Shown here one piece after another: positions 34,503-45,756 of a stretch of DNA of 64,000 nucleotides. Numbering within the stretch: position 1 is the stretch's first letter; each line of letters starts with the position of its first letter. The stretch lies in contig BRKX01000004.1 in the NCBI GenBank assembly GCA_026008535.1, positions 15,153,501 to 15,217,500 of the forward strand, written 5' to 3'. The notes beneath the pieces are model-generated. The model saw nothing but the letters and a program-made list of their open reading frames with translations, was not told where the DNA came from and did not search any database. The position numbers and the translations under genes were made by a program. The DNA is from Perilla frutescens. Taxonomy: Eukaryota; Streptophyta; Magnoliopsida; Lamiales; Lamiaceae.

Positions 34503-35014
34503 AATCTTTCAATTTTGTGTCAAATTATTTGATGTTTCAGTCATTTTTATATTCTTTCTCCCAATTTTACCCCTTACCAAAATACTATAAAATCTCTTAC
34601 TACATATTAACTTGGGAGGAAATTGAAAATAACCAAATTTGGAATACCAAATTCTTTTATAACCAAACACAGGATCAAATGACTATCATGCCCTCAAATG
34701 ATTATCTTTATATTTATTCCTAGAATGCCACTTTCAGGATCAAACGAAAATAGTCCACTACGACCATATCAGGCCCATCATGCTTCCGTAAATCAAATAC
34801 ATAATACTATAAACCAGATTCATACCTTTTTGACCGGAATGCTGCCGGGTATTTTCGTTGGGATTTTACGGCCTCACCAACCACACAATCGCAACCTATG
34901 ATTTCCAGCGACGAACTCCTTCAGCAACACACATCGCAACCCACGTTCGTTTCCTACACGGGGTGTAGAGTAATTTTCTAGTATATAGTATATATATATG
35001 ATGAACACAAGGGA
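34503..35014. other. Spacer, no gene seen
   Basis: AT-rich DNA between the copia element and the pararetrovirus. I found no genes or target duplication for the virus insertion. Confidence 0.5.
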
Positions 35015-35017
35015 TGA

Positions 35018-35095
35018 GCAAAAGCCTGGATTTTATTTAGGAATAATAATACATTTATTATAAATAAGTAAATCTCCTTTAGGGAGGAGACAAAC
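35018..35095 (-). other. Pararetrovirus leader, ascending hairpin arm
   Basis: Shares ATTTTATTTAGGAATAAT, GTAA and GGAGGAGACA motifs in inverted orientation with 42125-42205. Reading on the viral strand, the two arms would pair in the RNA leader. AATAAA-like signals lie in the same stretch and may belong to polyadenylation of the pregenome. Confidence 0.65.
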
Positions 35096-35226
35096 TTGTT
35101 TAGCTACACATGGTAGCTAGAATCCTCACAACGCTCATAAACTAAGAACACTCAAAATATTATAACTATTACAATTTTGAAGAAAGATAAGAAAATGTTC
35201 GATGATCCTCTCTTCCTCCAGTTTCT

Positions 35227-35235
35227 TATTTTATA
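35227..35235 (-). promoter_or_regulatory. Putative pregenomic promoter TATA box
   Basis: TATAAAATA on the minus strand, in the non-coding stretch downstream of the last viral ORF and upstream of the leader arm, as expected for the 35S-type promoter of caulimovirids. Confidence 0.6.
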
Positions 35236-35509
35236 GAAGGGGGGAATCCTTCTACTTCACCAACTCCATTATTTAGCTCTGCAATTCACGTGAGTGGCCC
35301 CTTCTGCCGACACTCTCTTTTAAATTAGTGGTCGAGCCCGGTTCCTTTATCCTCAAGTGAAAGTGGTTGTGGGTGGAGGTACCCACAAATAATAGTACCA
35401 TGTGCCTCTTGTGTTGGACCACTCAGCTTCTGTCGTTTGGTGTTAGTGGCCTCTTCTTTTGGGTTACATGATCTGTGATCACATGTCTCCACATTCCCTT
35501 GTCGGGCAG

Positions 35510-36800
35510 CTACTTTTTTGGTGGGGCTCTTGGCATCCTTGTTTTCGGCATTGGATGATTATCCTCCCCAGCTCGCTTTCGTTTCATCCTTGGACGGAAC
35601 CCTTTTTCGAACTCTAGCTCCTTCTGGTTCTGGCAATTCGAGCATACTCGATTGTCCCATTGCCCAAAATAAGCCATGTTGCAGTACTTGCGATGGGTTT
35701 CTTTGCCCATAGCAAGCTTGCTCTCCCATATCAAGGACCTTTTCTTCTCGAACAAATCCTCAGCAAATCTCGTTGTTCTTCCTGTCATGGTATTTAACAG
35801 GAATGACCCATTCACAGAATTGTGGAAAAACTTGAATGGGAACTTGACTTTGTCCGTCTCAGTGAGACAGACCCATAATCCACATGCTCGCCTAGTCGAT
35901 ATTTGATCTTCTGTAATGGAGGCGATTAGTGGGATTTCTTCAGATGAGGTTCTGATATCACCCCATTTTCTGGAATCTGGCCTTTGAAGCCTTATGTAGT
36001 GAAAGGCCTCATGATTTCCTTTCCCTACTGGTTTCGGAGCAGCACTGATAAAGTATAGCTCAAGAACATTTCCTCGGCTGAGCATATCATTATTAGCCCA
36101 GGACTCTTGCACGGCTTCATGTATCCACTTTGGTAGACACTTGATTTCTAGGAAGCCTGGTGACATGGTCTGAATTGAAGCTAATGCCCTAAAGTCATAC
36201 CATTGCTTGACTTCGTGTGGATTGGTTCCTGGTAACATCCACACCCTTGGGTACTTTCCAGAGATATCAATCTTTGTTTTAGACGGATTGATTCCCTATC
36301 TAGTATAGAGCTTCTCCCAGTTAGCTTGATAAACCTGCCAAGATGAAGCTTCAGACTTGTTAGTATTAATTTTAGAGGTACCCGTCATGGGTCTAAGATT
36401 AATCTCTTCCTCTTTAACCCAGAGGTGCTGGGTTGACTTGATGGTTCAGAGTGTGATCCCTGACCCTCAATTTTCTCTTGGGCCTATGTTTCTTTAGAAA
36501 TCACCAACTTAGAGCTCGTGCTAGGGGTATTTGGATCCCCTGCTTCCGTTTTAAAGGTCGGTACTGCTAACTCTCCTTTCATCAATGGTAAGTTGATGGC
36601 CCGGAGGAGGGGTTCATGCATAGCTGACCAGAGCTGCCCCTGAGTCTTTACATATGCTCGTATTCTCTCGTTGACCTTGTTTTGGTCTGCTTATTGCATT
36701 CTTCCTGCTTGTTCAACATGAAGAATCAGCTCGTTCCATTCACGCTGAAGCAACTCCATGTTTTCAGTGAAGTGCCTCTGCGCAATCATGATGGCATCGA
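35510..36800 (-). pseudogene. Pararetrovirus 3' ORF in transactivator position, broken
   Basis: The longest open part is 244 codons (36244-35510), ending in a basic tail with KRKRAG and PRAPPKK. Upstream to about 36800 the reading continues with stops and frame changes, for example a stop near 36297 on the viral strand. In caulimovirids the ORF after pol encodes the inclusion-body/translation transactivator. I assign that role by position only and see no diagnostic catalytic residue. A CxxC pair (CSNC) lies near the C-terminus. Confidence 0.6.
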
Positions 36801-36802
36801 CC

Positions 36803-38827
36803 TCAATCCCTTCCATCCCTCGTTAAGAAATCTGCAAGAATATTTTCATGAGATTTTATCACAATAATGTCAAATAAATAATATTGACATTCCGCTTGCC
36901 ATCTTATTAGTCTAGCTTTCTCAGGTTTAGATTCAATTTTATTTTTCAAGAAAGCTTTAACTTGTGTGTTATCAACTTTTAGAGTGAACTTCTTTGCTAA
37001 GAGAAACAGAGGCCATTTTTTAAATGCCTTCCGAACTGCAAAGAACTCATTTTCATTGATATGCCATCGAATGGCCTCGCTATCTGAAAAGAGACCATTG
37101 CAATATCTACAGGGCTCCTCTCCGTTGGGTGTGATCTTTGTAAGCACGGCTGCCTACCAATGATCACTTGCATCTGTATAGAGGATCAATTCATCCTCAT
37201 CTTGTGGTATAACCAGTTTTGGGAGATTTTTGCATATCTCCTTTAGCTGCCTGATTCCTTGTTGATGTTCGTTGGTCCATACAAACGGGGTATCCTTCTT
37301 TAGAAGGTTACTGAACACCTTCCTATGTTTTGCAAGATTTTTTATAAATATTCCTACAAAATTGACAACTCCCAGAAAACTCTGTAGTTGCTTCTTTTCT
37401 TTAAGAACATCAGAGAACTTCTGCACCATTTCTACAATATGATTTTGCAGAATGATTCCTGATTCATCCACCTCGATTCCCAGAAATTCCATCTTCCGGG
37501 TAGCTATTACTGCCTTCTTTTCTGACAGCACAAGACCCTCTTTATGACAAACATCTACAAAGATCTCCAGATGTTTGAGATGTTCATCTATACCTTTTGA
37601 TGCAATTAGAATGTCATCAATATAGACAAACATAAAAGAGAAATAATCTTTAAAAAGATTATCCATCTTCCTCTGAAATATTTAGGGTGCGTTGGCTAAC
37701 CCCATCGACATTGCATTCCAAACATAATGCCCTTGTGGTGTTGAAAAGGCCGTAAACCTTTTGTTTTCCTCGTTCATGCGAATCTGGTAGAAACCTGACT
37801 TGCAATCAAACTTAGAGAATATCCTAGCATTCCGTATGCAGTTAATAAGATGTTTACTACTTGGGATAAAATATCCGTCAAACTCAAGAATGTCATTAAT
37901 CCCTTTGTAATTAATGACTAGCCTTAGTTTACCTCTTTTAATCTCACCATGATTCCTTACTAAGAATCCGGGGCTGCTGTATGGCGAATTCCCTGGTTCA
38001 ATCAGCTTGAGATCAAGGTGTTCTTTGATGATTGCTCGCATATCCTTTTGATCTTTGATGTTCATCAGGATAGACTTGTATCTAACGAACTCAAACTCTT
38101 TTCCAGCCTTAACCTTCAAGGTTGCTTTGAGTTGGTTCTTTCCCCACCAGGCTAGCGGATTTTCATTATAGTTTCTGGCTACCTTCCGCCTGACGTCTTC
38201 GAGGGATATCTTTGCTTCTTCCTTAATATCTTGATGTGATATTAAAGAAGCCTTGAGGATTTGGATCTCTTGTTCTTCAAGATCCTTTTCTCTACGAAAA
38301 CTCAGGACTACTTCTCCGAATTTTCTTTTGTCCTGCATTTTTGGGTGTCGAAGATGTCCGTCATCACCACGCTTGCTGCGAAATTGTAGTGGCATTTGTC
38401 GATTGAATGCCCCTTTTAGCCGCTGGACAATGATCTTATGGTCACAGATCGTCGTAAAGATCAGTCTTCGATTGGTATTGTCCTGCGTATACTTTTTGAA
38501 CATTTGTAGGAAATTGTTTCCTAACAAGATGTCTGCCCCTGTATCATGAAAATAGATTAGTGGAGTTTTCACCTTATACCATGGTGTATCTTCTGCTCCT
38601 CCAATCAAAATTTCTGACTGCTTTACTCATTTTGATAGGAGCAAAACTCTTTTCGAGAAATCTCTTCCAGCAATTGGATTTAAATCCTCTTCTAATTCTT
38701 CTGGGAAAATTCCTCTTTTTGCAGTACAAATTCCTGCTCCTGAGTCGATATAGGCTGTAAAGTATTCAGCCTTATATTCTTCGTATGACACCCCTACTGA
38801 GATGTATATGGAGAATGGGCTAGTCAT
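36803..38827 (-). pseudogene. Pararetrovirus protease-RT-RNase H, three in-frame stops
   Basis: One frame runs from ATG 38825-38827 to the stop at 36803. It overlaps the movement-protein stop by four bases (ATGA), the compact junction typical of these viruses. Domains in order: aspartic protease with DSGAG (about 38735), RT with FSKFDCKSGFYQIRM (about 37800) and the catalytic YIDDIL (about 37620), and RNase H with TDASD (about 37165) and VDNTQVKAF (about 36980). Stops lie at 38627-38629 (TGA), 37682-37684 (TAA) and 37154-37156 (TAG). All are in the same frame, so there has been no net frameshift along 2 kb. It cannot make an active enzyme as it stands. Confidence 0.88.
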
Positions 38828-39822
38828 ACAATCACCAGTTGTTTTCCGTTAAAGGTGATCATCATCCCATCTTCCTTCAGCTCCCACGGTTTGAACCTTT
38901 CTAAGAAGTCAAGTCCTAAGATTAGGACTTCTGCTTCTCTTCCGGCTCTTCCTCGTACCTCCATTGTCATAGCCTCTATATCAAGAGTTTCCTTATAGTG
39001 GCCGACTTCTGGTTGTTGTAAACCATACAAGACATCGCAAGGGAAATTATTTTCCCATCTTGTACTGTCGAATCTTGTATCGGTCTCTATCCAACCTTCC
39101 GGGCATTTGATTTTTATTTTAACTTGCCTGGGTTGTCTGAGATTTCCTTGGAAACTTGCTCTTGAGGACTGAGACCATGGCTCTGTCACAATCCTATCTC
39201 CTTGGAATGACAATCTTTTGCCTTCCAACTTGAGACTCTCATTGTATTTCAACAATGGTTTGTCCCCCACTCGAATGTTTATCTCTCTTGGTAGCGGCAT
39301 TTCTGATCTATCTGGATGGATTACCTGTGCCACCTTTGAGAATACGTCTGGTATCTCGATAAACTGCTTTTCCAGAAATAAATCTGTGTGGTGTGAATTG
39401 GAAAGCGCGTAAGACACCTGATATGTTAAAGAAAACGGTCGATTTTCCTCATAGCTGATATCCTTTCTTTTGAAGTCTTGGTATAGCGTCAAGGCTCGAA
39501 TGAAATCTCTATCTTTCAGTTTATAGGATATCTTCGGATAGAATACCCCTATAATCTGCTTGGCACAGAGATTTCCCGATATAGTTCCTAACAAAAAATC
39601 TCTGTTATTTCTGATACGCTTATCGCATATTGTAATATCAATGGGCGTATCAACACCTGCAGGTAGTGCGGATTTGAGCACTATCTGGACGGCCCCGATG
39701 TGGATCTAGGATATGGTATCCTTTATCTCTAGCCTCATCCTTCCCAGCTCTTCTTGAACTTCATTGTATGGAATCAGTTGTAGCTCAACTTGATTCCCTG
39801 TAAGCTCTATAGGAAGCGACAT
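38824..39822 (-). pseudogene. Pararetrovirus movement protein (30K family), one in-frame stop
   Basis: ATG at 39820-39822 opens the frame and TAG at 39706-39708 interrupts it after 38 codons; it then stays open to 38824. The conserved 30K core is visible: an ITICDKRI segment, LLGTISGNL, YPKISYKLKDRDF and FSLTYQVSYALSNSHH. Such proteins enlarge plasmodesmata for cell-to-cell spread. It lies between capsid and pol, with a 4 bp overlap with pol. Confidence 0.85.
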
Positions 39823-39896
39823 CTCTCTTTGGTAATCTTATAGATTACATTGTGCTTCCCGCTTTTCAGACTAAAATTGCAGAGCAATTGATCAAT

Positions 39897-41550
39897 CTAT
39901 CCGGTTGAAAAGCCTTGATATCTTTGGATATTAAGGCTCTTGTTCATGATTTTGTCGATCATGCTTTGTGAGATAGTGGTTTGACTGGAATATCCAGTTT
40001 CGTCCACTTGCTCTTGATGGAAAACCTCAGCTCCAGTCTGATTCAGAGTCTGATCTCCCATCAATACTTTCGTTGCTAAATACTTCTTCTTCTTCGTATA
40101 TACTCTCATCTGAGGGTATATCCTCAAATTGGTAGACTTGTACCAAGTCTTGGTAGTAAACCGCTTCCTCGATGTTTGGTGCACCTTCGAAGCTTTTGAC
40201 TCTTCTCTTTTCCGGATAATCTATCGAAATATGTCCTCTTGCACCGCAAGTCCAGCAGTTGCAATCTTTAAAACTTTCATTTACCCTCGTATGGGCCCTT
40301 TTGAAAGTTTTTCTCACGGGAGTTCGACTTGATGAACTTTGTGATGTCCTGTCTCTGGAAGGACCCCTTCTTTGTCCAGATTTGTAAAATCTGGCCTTTT
40401 GCCTGGTCCATCTGCTCCTCGATTTCCAGGTCCTTTTTCTTGGAAATTCTTCTTTGGCATAAGGGTGAACTCTGTGTTTCTTGTTCTTCCGTGGCCTTTG
40501 AGATTCTCCTCCAATAATGGTTGGCAGATCATTGGTTGTGCAGTCAAGAGGGGAATATTTATTCATCCTCTTTAACCTCTTGTAATTCTTTTGCAGAATA
40601 GTCTGTCCGCACCATTCAGCTAGCTTTTGTTTGAAAAAAGACATTCTCCTCCCAACATTGTCAGGATCTCCTGGAATGTATTCTTTAATGAACATTTCCT
40701 TCCAGGGACTCGGGAACTTCATGAAGAAAATCTCTACACAGACCCTTTCATCCACATCTGAATTCCATTGGTAGATGTGGTATAACTTGAAGAATTGGTC
40801 AATTGACTCCTTCTCCATGTTGTTTAGTCTCAGGTTTAAAATAGCCTGAGAATAATTCTTCCTCTTTTCGGAATCTGCACTTCCAAAATTGTCTGCTCTC
40901 AAGAAGGTGAGTTTAAACCAGAAAGCCATTCTATCCACGATCTCCGTGTATGAGGCTGGCTCCAAGGTTTCTTCTTTGACTGCTGGTGCAACTCTTGACC
41001 ATAACGTTTTGGCTACACCCAACAAACTCATCTCCAACAGCTTGATGAATCCCTCATTTTCTAGATCCAACGTTCCTGCTGCTATTCTCATCGATGATGA
41101 CCAATCATCAATAATCATATTGATGTCCTTGAAGTCAATATCGTCGATATTGAGCATGAGTCCATACGGATGTATGGGATCAAGGCTTGTTCTCCCGAGA
41201 GGCGTATCTCGGAACTTAGGGATCTGTTTCCTCACCCTAGTTTCCGTAAGATGGTTCATATTGGGCCTCTATCTCCTGTGTTGATCTCCAACATGAAAGT
41301 CCTCGCGGGCTCTCATGAGAACGTCTTGTGCTGGGCCTCCTTCCTGTTGCTGTTGGGCTGGTGGCACCTGCGGCACTTGTTGTTCCGGGGGTACCTGATG
41401 GTATCCACGAGGGATTAAAGCCCCATCTCCTGTATTCATCTTCAGATCTACCATCTTCATATTGGCAAATGACTCTGCCAATTCTTGTAGATCTTCCAAT
41501 CCTATCCTTTCGAGGGACGTCATTCTTTGATTTGTCTTAACAATTGGCAA
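39897..41550 (-). pseudogene. Pararetrovirus capsid region, broken
   Basis: A frame from 41550 is stopped by TAG at 41269-41271 and continues in the same frame from 41259 to 40027 (410 codons). The central part has the caulimovirid capsid fold region (WSSSMRIAAGTLDLENEGF, QFFKLYHIYQW) followed by a very basic Lys/Arg/Ser tract and a nucleic-acid-binding CCHC knuckle. That knuckle reads CWTCGARGHISIDY, with Tyr in place of the last Cys, so its zinc site is lost. An acidic C-terminal tail follows. A second frame continues to 39897. Confidence 0.82.
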
Positions 41551-41918
41551 ATCCTTTCGTCCTTCGATTTCTTAGGTTCTTCTTTGGCCTTTGGTGTGAA
41601 ATTCACTTTGCCAAAGTTGATGGGTTTCCTTCTACTAGAACATGTCTGATTTAATTCTAGTGTCTGGATCTTCTTTTGAATTTCTAACAAGATGGTTAGA
41701 ATTTCATCTTGTTTTATTGAAATTCGTCTTACTTCTTGTGGTACTCCATACGTGTGATTTCCATAATTTTGTACCGTCTTCTGGATCTCTCGTAAATCCT
41801 CCGAGATTTTAGATGTGTCTGCCACGATCTCTTTGAATCTGGGAGTTATCTCGTAGTTTCTTTGTTCCATCAACCGTGGTTTTGGTGTGCCCTTTGTTGA
41901 TGGTTCATTAAATCGCAT
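41520..41918 (-). CDS. Pararetrovirus small ORF upstream of capsid
   Basis: 132 codons with heptad-like segments (ISEDLREIQKTVQNY and ILLEIQKKIQTLEL) suggesting a coiled coil, and a Lys-rich C-terminus. It overlaps the capsid frame by about 30 bp. Its position recalls virion-associated or unknown small ORFs of caulimovirids; the function is unassigned. Confidence 0.55.
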   Translation of the reverse strand: MRFNEPSTKGTPKPRLMEQRNYEITPRFKEIVADTSKISEDLREIQKTVQNYGNHTYGVPQEVRRISIKQDEILTILLEIQKKIQTLELNQTCSSRRKPINFGKVNFTPKAKEEPKKSKDERICQLLRQIKE

Positions 41919-41927
41919 TGTAGTAGA

Positions 41928-42116
41928 TTATTCACCATTAACAAGTTCATTTGAGCTTGTCTTTAGGAAATACACTGCTCTATTTCCTCCAGGCTTGACT
42001 CCGATAGGAATCTCTCTTCGTATTGGGCTTCCCAGTAGGATAGCCTCTTCTTGTGACTTTCCTCCAGTTCCTTCAAAATTTGAAGGTACCTTCTGAAATA
42101 AAAACATCTCGAACAA
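41928..42116 (-). CDS. Pararetrovirus first ORF after the leader
   Basis: 62 codons beginning just after the leader arm and ending 9 bp before the next ORF. I recognise no family. It could be the start of a longer ORF now broken. Confidence 0.4.
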   Translation of the reverse strand: MFEMFLFQKVPSNFEGTGGKSQEEAILLGSPIRREIPIGVKPGGNRAVYFLKTSSNELVNGE

Positions 42117-42124
42117 ATGTTCGG

Positions 42125-42205
42125 ATCCATATTTTCTGGGTGTCTCCTCCGTTAGGATATTACTTTCAATAATAAATAAAATATTATTCCTAAATAAAAT
42201 TACCT
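42125..42205 (-). other. Pararetrovirus leader, descending hairpin arm
   Basis: The inverted counterpart of 35018-35095, lying just upstream of the first viral ORF on the viral strand. Confidence 0.65.
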
Positions 42206-42207
42206 AA

Positions 42208-42219
42208 GCCCTAATACCA
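42208..42219 (-). other. Pararetrovirus tRNA-Met primer site
   Basis: TGGTATTAGGGC on the minus strand matches the TGGTATCAGAGC initiator-tRNA site at 10 of 12 bases. It lies at the outer end of the integrant, where caulimovirid genome numbering starts. Confidence 0.65.
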
Positions 42220-43325
42220 TTTTTCAAGCAAGTGGCAACTTAGAATAAATCAAAGAATGAATCAAATTTATCATAAATCAAATAGGACACTTTCACAAGT
42301 GCCTTATTAGACTAAGGTCCTTCAAGGCCAAAATGGTCATAAAAGATTGGATTGGCTAGAAAAGAATATACTACAGACTTTGGTTATTAAAGAATTTCGT
42401 AAGTTAAGTTTGGTTATAAACATACATTCACTCTATTAACTTTATCTTTGATAGATGAAATTTCTTATACAAATTTAATAGAGGTCAAAAATGGTATATT
42501 TGTCGCCTTTTTTACTTAAATTTTATTGTAAAACTTAAAACATCAATCATTATAAATCTGGGGTAGTACATTTTTTACACATACTTGAATGCATGGTAAA
42601 GCATATTTGATGTTGCATCATTTTTAGCAGTATAATCCAGTTTAATCTTACAACAGTAGACCAAACCTGGATTTGTCATTCTCTCATCAAAATTATGTCT
42701 TAATGCCAATACATCTTTCAACGTGTCACGTAATCGAGTGTAGTAACATAGTATTAATTATAATTATACGCTAGCCAATTTGGATTTTAGTTTGAGAAAA
42801 TTATTAAACAGACGGTCGTTAGTCGTTATCTTCCCCCAACTCAAAATAGATAAATTAAAAAAAAGAGAGAAAAATATATATACTGTATATATAGAGATTT
42901 AACCGTGTTTAATAACATTTCAGAGGACAGTTGAATATTTCTGGGAAACTTAATTAATTAGTTATTTTCCATAAACATTTCGTACAAAGATTGACTTTTT
43001 TAGAGCTACCCAGCTGGCAGACTGCAGAAGGATATATAAGCTAAAAAAGGGGAACATGAGTAATCTTCATTAAGTCTGGCACGAAATATATGATTTTCAC
43101 TTGATGATATAATAAGCTTTGAAATTTATGTCCCTTACCCATTTAATTAAATCTAGATTGTTCCAAAAACTTAATTAATAATTAATTAAATAAAATATGA
43201 TCAGCAAACTACAAGTGGCGGTCGGGGAAAGTTGAATTGTTTCGGTTGATAATCTAGTTACATATATAATTGTAGGCAAAAATTTGCATGTATTAGATGT
43301 ATATAAGTTTATATCAAACGGTCAA
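42220..43325. other. AT-rich spacer, no gene seen
   Basis: Nothing recognisable; a few short AT-rich direct repeats only. Confidence 0.5.
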
Positions 43326-43605
43326 TGCTTTTGATCGGGTCAAACACAGATCAACGCGCATTTATCCGCTCAACCTGTAAAAAAGAAAAATGGTAAAATA
43401 GTTGATACTTTTTAGTGTTACGGTTGATACTGATTTTGATGATTTTTTTATTTATTTATTTTGGCCGATACTTTTTAAGGAGATCAGTGATATTTTTTAG
43501 TGTTACAGTTTTTGAAATTGACCAGATCAAAACATATTTTCCGATGTTCACCAGTCAACGCATTGACCGCTTGATGGTGCAAACAAGCGCTTCTCATAAT
43601 TGTAA
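43326..43605. repeat. MITE-like repeat related to 45105-45507
   Basis: Shares TTTTTAGTGTTACGGTTGAT and a TCAACGC..TTGACC end block with the element at 45105-45507. The ends GATCAACGCGCATT and CAGTCAACGCATTGACCG are partly inverted. Non-coding. Confidence 0.55.
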
Positions 43606-43714
43606 GATTGACCTAATTAATATCAAACGTAATAAAAAGAGCTAGGCTGTTGAATTTATTCCATAATAAGATAATAAATTAAAGGAGGTGTCAAAAAATA
43701 ATAAATTAAAGGAG

Positions 43715-44050
43715 AATTATCAATTCATCACCTGAAAGATTAATAATCTGTTAATTCAAGACTTGAAAGATTAAAACTATCAATTCAGGACTCGAATGAT
43801 GAAAATGGTCAATTTAGAGCCTCAAAAATCACGTTTTTTTATTGATCTTTATTTTTAATAATTTTTTACTCTATTTAATAGATAATTAATAAAATAGTTT
43901 TCATTGAAATTAATATAAAAAATTAATCAAAAATAAAAAAGAAATCAAAATTCATTTTTTTTGAGGTTCTAGACTGACATTTTTCATCTTTCGAGTCCTA
44001 AATTGATAATTTTCATATTTGAGGTCCTGAATTGGTAAATTACTCGATCG
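43715..44050. repeat. Foldback element
   Basis: Left-arm repeats such as TCAATTCAGGACTCGAATGA and GAGCCTCAAAAA recur in inverted form in 43965-44040 (TTTTTTTGAGGTTCTAGAC and TTTCGAGTCCTAAATTGA). The centre is AT-rich. No coding capacity. Confidence 0.7.
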
Positions 44051-44112
44051 AAATCCTCTATTGTGTGCACATTTAGTGTTGCATTCCCTACTGCACACAC
44101 TTGATTTTTTAG

Positions 44113-44352
44113 TTCTTTTTCATTTTTTTCTTTAATTTCAATTTTTATATTTTAGTTTAATTTTACACTTGTTATTAAAGGTTCATCTACCCAATTAAGG
44201 TGTATTATATTTTTATCATTTATAGTTATTAATTCATAAGTTGAAAAATTAAATGCTAAAAGTTTATAATAAACACTAACTGGAAAGGGTAACAAGTGTA
44301 AAAATAAACTAAAACATAATAAAATGAAATCGGAGAAAAAAATGAAAAATAG
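44113..44352. repeat. Second foldback element
   Basis: Arms CATTTTTTTCTTTAATTTCA to TTTTACACTTGTTA (left) and TAACAAGTGTAAAA to TTTTTTTCATTTTTC-like complement (right) pair over about 55 bp. Confidence 0.65.
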
Positions 44353-45104
44353 TATGTAATAGGGAATGGAATACAGAAAATACAATATATGATTCCATGT
44401 GTAAATTACTTATCTTTCTCGTTTTGAATTAATAATTCTTCGAAATGAACTTGTGATTATCATATGGTGTCATGGTGATGAATTGAGAGGGTACAAGTGG
44501 GATTAAACTAAGAAAAAAAGAAAAGTAAAAGGTCAAAGAGATGTGGTTAAAAATGAAGCTGGCAAAGAAACAGGGGTCGGATATCACATGGCCAAATCTC
44601 ACTCATCGCCTAGCTGTCTTTACATTTTCCCCCAAAAAAATGTATTTATTGACTAAACCAACCAATATTCTGGTTTTCTATTTCGTTTTTTTTTTCTTTT
44701 TTTTTTCTTCATGATATCCAGATTATGCGTGTGGATTCGGTACGCAAATCCTATATTACAATCAAACTCCAAAAAAAGTTTAAAATTAGTTTGTTGGTAA
44801 CAATTTTGCACGTATGACATTTGTACGTGTTTACTACACATAATTAATTATCACTCGATATTTTTACACCTACCTCAATAAAATATATCATATATAGATA
44901 ATTAGCACAGTATAATGTGGTCATTTGTGATTGGCAGCAGCCCCATGTCGACGCCGGCCATCTTCCCTCCTCGTCACTACGGCGATGCACAACTAGTAGA
45001 CATGAAAGAGATAAATATTGCATTATTGCACGACCACTGTGATTAACAAGTATTTTTTATAATTTAGCTCAAAAATTAAATTTAAAAATTTCGCACTCCT
45101 CCAG
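44353..45104. other. Spacer, no gene seen
   Basis: AT-rich, with homopolymer T tracts near 44690. No gene found. Confidence 0.5.
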
Positions 45105-45507
45105 TGCACTAGGTGCACATCAGACAACCGATGCGTTGACCAAAAAAACATCAAAACAAGTGATAGTTTTTACGGATACATATAATACTTTTTGAATTTT
45201 GAGTGGCAATTTTTAGTTCTACGGTTGATACTGATTTTGGCTCTATTTTGTTTTTTTTTTCATAGCCTATACTTTTTAAGGATACATATGATACTTTTGA
45301 ACTTTTATTTTAAGTGATATTTTTTAGTATTACGGTTGATCCTGATTTTGACTGTTTTTTGATCAACGTGTTGACCTGATTAATGCGCATTGACCGTCTG
45401 ATGTGCACCTAGTGTACACAAAACCCGTCCGTTTTTTGATCAACGTGTTGACCTGATTAATGCGCATTGACCGTCTGATGTGCACCTAGTGTACACAAAA
45501 CCCGTCC
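45105..45507. repeat. MITE-like element with 77 bp terminal duplication
   Basis: The left end (GTGCACTAGGTGCACATCAGAC and then TGCGTTGACC) is inverted relative to the right end (GTCTGATGTGCACCTAGTG). The right end, 45354-45430, is repeated exactly once more at 45431-45507. The internal TTTTTAGTATTACGGTTGAT text links it to 43326-43605. Confidence 0.7.
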
Positions 45508-45561
45508 TTATAATTTATGGCTAAAATATTTATTTTTTCTATTGTTCAGAATAGCTAAATC

Positions 45562-45756
45562 ATTTTTTTTATGTCGAGGGTAATCCGCAGCCGCTACCAC
45601 TGGTAAATCCCGCCTCTGTGTAATAGCAGGGGAGGTAAACCACACTTGGCAGACCAGGTGTGACAGGCTCACACCTAGTGGTGTTGGTGGTGGATCGAAC
45701 TTGAGACCTTTGGCCTCAAGATAGCACCACTCCACCACTAGGCCATCCCAATGGAC
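45562..45756 (-). mobile_element. tRNA-derived SINE, copy 1
   Basis: Minus-strand SINE. The A-box region GGCCTAGTGGTGGAGT, the B box GTTCGATCC (complement at 45692-45700), a non-tRNA body with a CTCTGTGTAAT-type core in reverse, and an A-rich tail next to 45570 are all visible. A 7 bp duplication CTAAATC flanks it (45555-45561 and 45757-45763). Closely related to copy 2 at 48058-48283. Confidence 0.85.

Larger units (their letters stand above)
35015..42219 (-). mobile_element. Endogenous pararetrovirus (Caulimoviridae), about one genome unit
   Basis: A 7.2 kb stretch carries minus-strand caulimovirid genes in the order small 5' ORFs, capsid with CCHC finger, 30K-type movement protein, protease-RT-RNase H, and a further ORF in the transactivator position. 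There is no integrase and there are no LTRs, so it is not a retrotransposon. Capsid followed by movement protein upstream of pol is the order known from cavemo- and solendoviruses; this placement is by order only. The left end holds the promoter and first leader part, and the right end the primer site and last leader part, so the unit appears opened inside the leader. Every large ORF carries stop codons, so the copy is defective. Confidence 0.9.

Noticed and set aside
35018..42205. Terminal inverted repeats of a DNA transposon enclosing viral genes
   Set aside because: The arms coincide with the expected leader positions of a caulimovirid genome and no target duplication was found, so a leader hairpin explains them better.
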